Origin: Pseudomonas rhizoryzae
GTDB lineage: Bacteria > Pseudomonadota > Gammaproteobacteria > Pseudomonadales > Pseudomonadaceae
Direction: 5' to 3'
NCBI RefSeq assembly: GCF_005250615.1
Contig: NZ_SULM01000016.1
Span: forward strand, 1-64,000
Length of the DNA stretch: 64,000 bases
Shown: positions 59,884-64,000 of the stretch, piece by piece
Layout of the letters: each line of letters opens with the position of its first letter
Position numbering within the stretch: the stretch's first letter is position 1
Made by a program: the position numbers and the translations under genes
Notes under the pieces: generated by a model
What the model was told of the DNA's origin: nothing
Database searches by the model: none
Seen by the model: the letters and a program-made list of their open reading frames with translations, nothing else

Positions 59884-59913
59884 TTGACTCACTTGAGAAT
59901 GAGAATATAGTGC
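59884..59913 (+). promoter_or_regulatory. Promoter with Fur-like box upstream of the 56-codon gene
   Basis: TTGACT (59884-59889), 16 bp, TATAGT (59906-59911). Between them lies GAGAATGAGAAT (59895-59906), two tandem GAGAAT hexamers of the kind found in Pseudomonas Fur boxes; the third hexamer (ATAGTG) is poor. If real, Fur would occlude the promoter when iron is plentiful. Confidence 0.45.
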
Positions 59914-59938
59914 ATTTAAGGAAGGTAGGAGCGAGACT

Positions 59939-60109
59939 ATGCGGGAACAACCTTTGGCCAGCCTAGCCCTGATCGACGCCACCCGATTGCAGGAGCAACG
60001 GGAAGGGCGCTTGCGCTCGCTGCAGCGCCTCATTCTGATCGTCTGCAGCCTGGGCGTAGTGAGCACCGCTGCCCTGCATCTGGCCTATCTCGCCTTCGGC
60101 AGCGGCTGA
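59939..60109 (+). CDS. Small single-helix membrane protein (56 residues)
   Basis: ATG at 59939 with a strong AGGAG nine bases upstream and a recognisable promoter before it. The product starts MREQPLASLALIDATRLQEQ, has a basic stretch (REGRLRSLQR), then one membrane helix (LILIVCSLGVVSTAALHLAY) and ends LAFGSG. The amphipathic-then-transmembrane layout and good signals argue that it is expressed. Family unknown; it resembles small pseudomonad membrane proteins found under Fur control, but that is conjecture. A terminator follows at 60147-60178. Confidence 0.7.
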   Translation: MREQPLASLALIDATRLQEQREGRLRSLQRLILIVCSLGVVSTAALHLAYLAFGSG

Positions 60110-60146
60110 TCCGCAGTCGGGCTCACCACTTTTTTCCGCCCATGAA

Positions 60147-60178
60147 AAAGCCCCGTGCAGTCACCTGCTCGGGGCTTT
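60147..60178. terminator. Intrinsic terminator between the small gene and pykA
   Basis: AAAGCCCCG (60147-60155) pairs with CGGGGCTTT (60170-60178), with T-tracts on both strands (the minus strand reads CGGGGCTTTTTC). It serves the convergent ends of the small membrane-protein gene and pykA. Confidence 0.85.
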
Positions 60179-60211
60179 CCATTTGGCACCGGCCGGCGGC
60201 CGGTACTGGGG

Positions 60212-61663
60212 TCAGACCAGCAGGTCGCCCACGCGGTACATCTTCATGGTGTTGGTGCCATCACGCTTGGTGTAGCTGTCGCCCTTGGTCAGGATGACCC
60301 AGTCACCGTGCTCGACGATACCGCGCTTGAGCAGCTCGTCCACCGCCGCCTGGCTCACCTTGTTCGCCGGCATGGTGGTCGGGTCGAAGGGGATGGTGTG
60401 CACGTTGCGGAACAGCGCGGTGCGCGCCTGGGTGGCGCGGCTGGAAGCGAAGGAGAAGATCGGTACCGAGGAGCGCAGGCGCGACATGATCAGCGGGGTG
60501 TAGCCGGTGTCGGTCAGGCTGATGATGGCCTTCACGCCGGGGAAGTGGTTGGCCACGTAGATGGAGGCCAGGGCGATACTCTCGTCCCAACGGGTGAAGG
60601 TCTGGCCCAGGCGATGGCTGGACAGCTTGCTGGTGGGCTGCTTTTCGGCGCCGACGCAGACACGGGCCATGGCCTTGACCGCTTCCACCGGGTACTGGCC
60701 AGCGGCGCTCTCGGCGGAGAGCATCACGGCGTCGGTGTTGTCCAGCACGGCGTTGGCCACGTCGGAGACTTCCGCGCGGGTCGGCATGGGGCTGCTGATC
60801 ATCGACTCCATCATCTGGGTCGCGGTGATCACCGCCTTGTTGAGGCGGCGCGCGTGGGAAATGATGCGCTTCTGGATGCCCACCAGCTCGGCGTCGCCGA
60901 TTTCCACGCCGAGGTCGCCACGGGCCACCATGACGGCATCGCTGGCCTGGATCAGGCCGTCCAGGGCCTCGTCGTTGGCGACGGCTTCGGCGCGCTCGAT
61001 CTTGGCCACCAGCCAGGACTTGCCGCCAGCCGCTTCCATCAGGCGCCGGGCTTCGTTCATGTCTTCGGCATCACGCGGGAAGGACACGGCCAGGTAGTCG
61101 ACCTCCATGGAGGCGGCCAGCTTGATGTCCTCGCGGTCCTTGTCGGTCAGCGCCGGCGCGGTGAGGCCGCCGCCACGCCGGTTGATGCCCTTGTGGTCGG
61201 ACAGCGGACCGCCGATCAGGGTGGTGCAGTGCAGTTCGGTGGCGGTCACGCCTTCCACGCGCAGCACGACGCGGCCGTCGTCCAGCAGCAGTTCGTCACC
61301 CACGCGGCAATCGGCGACCAGGCCCGGATAATCGATGCCGACCACTTCCTCGGTGCCTTCGGTGCGCGGATGGGCGATGGACAGGCGGAAGGGATCACCG
61401 ACCTTGAGTTCGATACGCTTGTTGACGAACTTGGCGATGCGGATCTTCGGACCCTGGAGGTCGCCGAGCAGGGCGACGTGGCGGCCGTGCTTGGCGGCGA
61501 GATCCCGTACCAGCTGACCACGGGCCCGGTGCTCGTCGGGCGTGCCATGCGAGAAGTTCAGCCGGGCGACGTCGATGCCGGCGATGATGAGCTGCTCGAG
61601 GACTTCCGGAGAATTGCTGGCCGGGCCTAGGGTGGCGACGATCTTGGTACGGCGATAAATCAT
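60212..61663 (-). CDS. pykA: Pyruvate kinase (PykA type)
   Basis: 483 residues. Final step of glycolysis, phosphoenolpyruvate + ADP to pyruvate + ATP. TKIVATLGPASNSPEVLEQL opens the barrel; DVARLNFSHGTPDEH; KIERAEAVANDEAL contains the catalytic Lys; MVARGDLGVEIG binds Mg/PEP; VITATQMMESMISSPMPTRAEVSDVANAVLD (core ATQMMESM) is the active-site signature. The C-terminal domain from about 350 is the regulatory lobe. Length and sequence fit PykA (AMP/sugar-phosphate-activated) rather than PykF. Upstream lies element E4. Confidence 0.96.
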   Translation of the reverse strand: MIYRRTKIVATLGPASNSPEVLEQLIIAGIDVARLNFSHGTPDEHRARGQLVRDLAAKHGRHVALLGDLQGPKIRIAKFVNKRIELKVGDPFRLSIAHPRTEGTEEVVGIDYPGLVADCRVGDELLLDDGRVVLRVEGVTATELHCTTLIGGPLSDHKGINRRGGGLTAPALTDKDREDIKLAASMEVDYLAVSFPRDAEDMNEARRLMEAAGGKSWLVAKIERAEAVANDEALDGLIQASDAVMVARGDLGVEIGDAELVGIQKRIISHARRLNKAVITATQMMESMISSPMPTRAEVSDVANAVLDNTDAVMLSAESAAGQYPVEAVKAMARVCVGAEKQPTSKLSSHRLGQTFTRWDESIALASIYVANHFPGVKAIISLTDTGYTPLIMSRLRSSVPIFSFASSRATQARTALFRNVHTIPFDPTTMPANKVSQAAVDELLKRGIVEHGDWVILTKGDSYTKRDGTNTMKMYRVGDLLV

Positions 61664-62002
61664 GCAGTCTTTCCTTTAGCGGATTGCAATCATGAGTCGA
61701 CGCCTCAGAACCTGGTCACGACCTGCTGCGCGTCGGCCAAACGGCGTTGAAAATACCTTCGGAATGCTCATTTACCACTCGTAAACTCCGCTTCCTCAGG
61801 CATTTTCGCCTTGTTTGTCTCTAGCTCGCGAAATCGTGAACAGGTTCCTAGCGCCGAGTCGACGTAGAACACGGAGCGCAACTCATTGTAGCGCCGTCGC
61901 GTGGCCAGCACATGACGGCTTTTCGCTGCTCTGTCACACGGATGGTCGCTTGGCCTCAAGAAGCCAGCCCCGGCGCCGATCTAGCGAACAGGAGGACTTT
62001 TC
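61664..62002. other. 339-bp intergenic region with element E4
   Basis: Lies between divergent pykA and the lipoprotein gene 62003-62389. E4 takes 61707-61848; the remaining DNA must carry both promoters. AGGAGG at 61990-61995 is the ribosome site of the lipoprotein gene. No coding frame is credible. Confidence 0.65.
61707..61848. repeat. Inverted-repeat intergenic element E4 (MITE-like)
   Basis: The ends AGAACCTGGTCACGA (61707-61721) pair with TCGTGAACAGGTTCC (61834-61848), 13 of 15 positions complementary. The flanks of the interior are nearly identical to E3 (TGCGCGTCGGCCAAACGGCG; CTTGTTTGTC-CTAGCTCGCGA). The middle ATACCTTCGGAATGCTCATT and GTAAACTCCGCTTCCTCAGG are shared with E1 and E2. 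It is the only copy sitting between divergent genes, upstream of pykA. Confidence 0.75.
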
Positions 62003-62389
62003 ATGCGCCCTTATCTCTACCTGTTCCTGGTCGTCGGCCTGACCGGCTGTACCAGCGTTTCGATGAATTCCTATCTCGACGCCGCCTACAAATCCTATGC
62101 CGAGGGTGATTGCACCAACGCCCTGCTGCAGATTTCCCAGGCCGAGCGCAAGGGACGGGCGCGGCCCTGGCTGCAGCCGGAATTCTCCATGCTGCGCGGC
62201 CAGTGCCTGGAGCAGCAACAGCTGTACGCGGACGCCGCCCAGACCTATCGTTTCATCCAGGCCCGTTATCCGGGCAGTGAATATGCCTATCGGGCCCAGG
62301 CTCGACTGGACACCCTGCGCCAAATGGGGCTAGATGGCGGAATGGCCGTTGCGACGCCCCAACCGGTGCGAAAACTACCGCAGCGCTGA
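62003..62389 (+). CDS. TPR-like lipoprotein
   Basis: 128 residues. Lipobox VGLTGC puts the lipid on Cys16. The mature protein is helical with a tetratricopeptide-like pattern (YAEGDCTNALLQISQAERKG; QQQLYADAAQTYRFIQARYPGSEYAYRAQARL, core YADAAQTYRFI and YPGSEYAYRAQARL), similar to YbgF/BamD-type TPRs. AGGAGG precedes the ATG. Function unknown; predicted envelope lipoprotein. It is 55 bp upstream of the PilZ gene, so cotranscription is likely. Confidence 0.85.
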   Translation: MRPYLYLFLVVGLTGCTSVSMNSYLDAAYKSYAEGDCTNALLQISQAERKGRARPWLQPEFSMLRGQCLEQQQLYADAAQTYRFIQARYPGSEYAYRAQARLDTLRQMGLDGGMAVATPQPVRKLPQR

Positions 62390-62444
62390 GCTTTCCAGGA
62401 CGTTGTCGGTAAAGTGGCTTTACCGTGTGCAGGATGAACGCACC

Positions 62445-62807
62445 ATGACTCAGAATCGTCGTATCGAGCGCCACCAGCTGCCTTACTACCTGAAGGTATT
62501 CAACCGCTTCACCGACAAGCCCATGGGCTACATCGGCAACATCTCCCGCGAGGGACTGCTGATGATCAGCCAATTGCCCATGCTGGTGAATGCGCGTTTC
62601 GAGTTGCGGTTGAAGATTCCGGGGCAGGATGGCCAATTGCACTTCATCGATTTCGATGCCCGTTGCCAGTGGAGTCACGAAGACGTGACACCGGGCAACT
62701 ACGATTCCGGTTTCAGCGTCGTCGAGCCACCGGTCGAATTCGCCGAGTTGATCGGCGTCCTGCAGCACTATTTCACCTTCGGCAAACTGTCTCAGTCAGC
62801 GATCTGA
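62445..62807 (+). CDS. PilZ domain protein
   Basis: 120 residues from the ATG at 62445, AGGA upstream. Single PilZ domain. RRIERHQLPYYLKVF carries an RxxxR-like motif (Arg5/Arg6 to Arg9), and YIGNISREGLLM supplies the second motif in the place of D/NxSxxG (N-I-S-R-E-G), so c-di-GMP binding is plausible. The rest is the beta barrel (LRLKIPGQDGQLHFIDFDARCQW, core FIDFDARCQW). Cytoplasmic. Overlaps the convergent DUF58-like gene by 16 bases. Confidence 0.88.
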   Translation: MTQNRRIERHQLPYYLKVFNRFTDKPMGYIGNISREGLLMISQLPMLVNARFELRLKIPGQDGQLHFIDFDARCQWSHEDVTPGNYDSGFSVVEPPVEFAELIGVLQHYFTFGKLSQSAI

Positions 62808-63595
62808 CCGGCGCTTTGCGCTGCCCAGAGTTGCCACAGGCGAGTCTGGAGGTCCGGCGTATCGCTGGCCGGTAGCCAGCGAATCCCCAATCGTTCCAGG
62901 CGCGCGGCCAGTCGGTCGCTGCGTAGCCGCGCCTGCCAGGCCTCGGCGTAGCCTTGGGCGCTGCGCCAGCCGCGGATCTGTGCCGGTTCCTGGGTGATCC
63001 TCAGCGAGGTGTCGATCAGCCACAGCTCCAGTCCGCGGCGGGCGCGGTCCAGTCGGGCGAGTCCGTCCAGCATCTCCTCGGCCATGGGCGCCATCACCAC
63101 GATGACACTGCCAGGGCTGGCCTGCAGACAGAGCCGCGCCAGGGCCGGCTTGAGTTCGCCGGGGTTGCCGACGGTCAGCCTGGGCAGGAGCAAGGGCTGA
63201 CCGGGTACATTGGCCGCCAGCAGGCGCAACTCGGGCGCCAAGCCATACAGCCGGACGGCGTTGCCGCCGGCCGCGAGACTGCGCAGGAAGCCCAGAGCCT
63301 GGTCGCGATCCTGTTGCCAAGGGATGCGGCCTGCTGGAGCCTGGCGGTCGAGCAGCAGGTGCAGGGTGGCTGAGTGGCGCTGGGCGCGGGGCGTGACGCT
63401 GGGTCGTGGCGGGTGCTGCCAGAGGCCGGGCCAGCGCCACCTGGAACCCAGACGCTCGAGCACCGCCAGCGCCAGCAGCAGCGCACCACCGGCGGCGGGC
63501 AGTGCCTGCCAGATAGGCGGGGCGGTCAGGCCCAGCAGCAGGCTGACCAGCGCCAAGCCAGTCAGGAGCAGCGCAAGGCGACGACTCGGGATCAT
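62792..63595 (-). CDS. DUF58/BatA-like membrane protein next to MoxR
   Basis: 267 residues from the ATG at 63595, which overlaps the MoxR stop (ATGA). Two N-terminal hydrophobic segments (LALLLTGLALVSLLLGLTA; LPAAGGALLLALAVLERLG) precede a cytoplasmic alpha/beta domain (SVIVVMAPMAEEMLDGLARLD; GLELWLIDTSL). MoxR partners at this place are usually DUF58 proteins with a von Willebrand-A-like fold. The hallmark DUF58 motif (GD-x-R-x-IDW) is not visible, so this is a shortened or divergent member. MoxR pairs help cofactor insertion or protein-complex maturation. Confidence 0.7.
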   Translation of the reverse strand: MIPSRRLALLLTGLALVSLLLGLTAPPIWQALPAAGGALLLALAVLERLGSRWRWPGLWQHPPRPSVTPRAQRHSATLHLLLDRQAPAGRIPWQQDRDQALGFLRSLAAGGNAVRLYGLAPELRLLAANVPGQPLLLPRLTVGNPGELKPALARLCLQASPGSVIVVMAPMAEEMLDGLARLDRARRGLELWLIDTSLRITQEPAQIRGWRSAQGYAEAWQARLRSDRLAARLERLGIRWLPASDTPDLQTRLWQLWAAQSAGQIAD

Positions 63596-64000
63596 GCGCG
63601 CGGTGCCGGACACTGTCCCAGCAGTTTGAGAATCTGGCCATCGAGGCTGTCGCCTTCGAATTCCCGCTCGGGCGTCAGGCGCAGGCGTGGTCGCAGCACG
63701 CCCGGCAGCACGCTGCGTACCTCTTCCACGCCAACGCCATCGCTGCCGCGCAGGAAGGCCAGCGCCTGGGCGAGGCGAACCAACGCCTGACCCGCGCGCG
63801 GTCCGGCGCCCTGTTCGAAGGCGGGCCATTCCCGCGTCAGGCGAGTCAGCCGCAGGCAATAGTCCAGCACCGGCTCCGCTACCGACAGTCCCGTCACCAG
63901 GCGTTGCAGCGGTGGCAGGTCACGAGCGTGCAAAAGGGGTTTCAGCGCCGCGGCCTCCAGCGGGTCGGCATGGCCCTGCGGCAAGGTCTGGCGCAAGGCG
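63592..64000 (-). CDS. MoxR-family AAA ATPase, C-terminal part (runs off the window)
   Basis: The visible 135 C-terminal residues are the lid domain of a MoxR ATPase: LPPLQRLVTGLSVAEPVLDYCLRLTRLTREW, shown by VAEPVLDYCLRLTRLTR, then GAGPRAGQALVRLAQALAFLRG and VEEVRSVLPGVLRPRLRL. The Walker motifs lie outside the window to the right. MoxR ATPases act as chaperones with vWA/DUF58 partners, here encoded immediately downstream with a four-base overlap. Confidence 0.85.
   Translation of the reverse strand, partial: ALRQTLPQGHADPLEAAALKPLLHARDLPPLQRLVTGLSVAEPVLDYCLRLTRLTREWPAFEQGAGPRAGQALVRLAQALAFLRGSDGVGVEEVRSVLPGVLRPRLRLTPEREFEGDSLDGQILKLLGQCPAPRA

Overview
The window looks like a chromosomal segment of a high-GC Pseudomonas. 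The evidence is the protein sequences, the gene order dolP-diaA-yraN-lpoA / rsmI-rnpB-mraZ...lpxC, and the pykA / PilZ / DUF58 / MoxR neighbourhood. The species cannot be fixed from the sequence alone. Most genes are core housekeeping genes. The accessory material is a truncated IS630-type transposase at the left edge, a family of four inverted-repeat intergenic elements, and one low-GC two-gene island at about 53.8-57.2 kb.

Layout. 1-0.8 kb: IS630-type transposase fragment, inverted-repeat element E1 and two weak hypothetical genes. 0.85-3.9 kb: PfpI/DJ-1 protein, HDOD protein, element E2, mutM and a cytochrome c. 3.9-8.6 kb (minus strand): a complete tripartite drug-efflux operon (MarR regulator, outer-membrane factor, membrane-fusion protein, DHA2-type MFS pump) with a visible MarR-type operator pair. 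8.8-12.1 kb: alpha/beta hydrolase, element E3, DUF2059 protein, 2OG-Fe(II) oxygenase, DUF523 protein. 12.2-20 kb (minus strand): NCS2 purine permease, a chemoreceptor and a sugar ABC importer (Frc type) with a LamB-type porin. 20.4-26.5 kb: ilvD, a lipoprotein, osmE, amiC with a small membrane partner, a sulfite-oxidase-like enzyme and a DUF2171 protein.

26.5-48.4 kb is the cell-envelope block. On the minus strand are lpoA-yraN-diaA-dolP. On the plus strand are rsmI, the RNase P RNA (rnpB) and the dcw cluster mraZ-rsmH-ftsL-ftsI-murE-murF-mraY-murD-ftsW-murG-murC-ftsQ-ftsA-ftsZ-lpxC. It has overlapping or near-touching genes, an MraZ operator and a terminator after lpxC. The D-Ala-D-Ala ligase gene that normally sits between murC and ftsQ in pseudomonads is absent; a 21-codon frame occupies the gap.

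48.4-53.8 kb: HopJ-family protein, DUF1244, folM, an ABM-domain membrane protein, flavodoxin, a CidA/LrgA-CidB/LrgB pair, a SirB1-type protein and a PsiE-family membrane protein. 53.8-57.2 kb: an AT-rich insert carrying a DUF3696-type AAA ATPase and an unrecognised 327-residue partner. It is bounded on the far side by a decayed second copy of the psiE 3' end and a 5x8-bp tandem repeat. This is the best candidate for an undescribed (probably anti-phage) system. 57.2-64 kb: SWIM/SNF2 helicase, a 56-codon membrane-protein gene with a Fur-like box, pykA, element E4, a lipoprotein, a PilZ protein, a DUF58-like protein and the C-terminal part of a MoxR ATPase.
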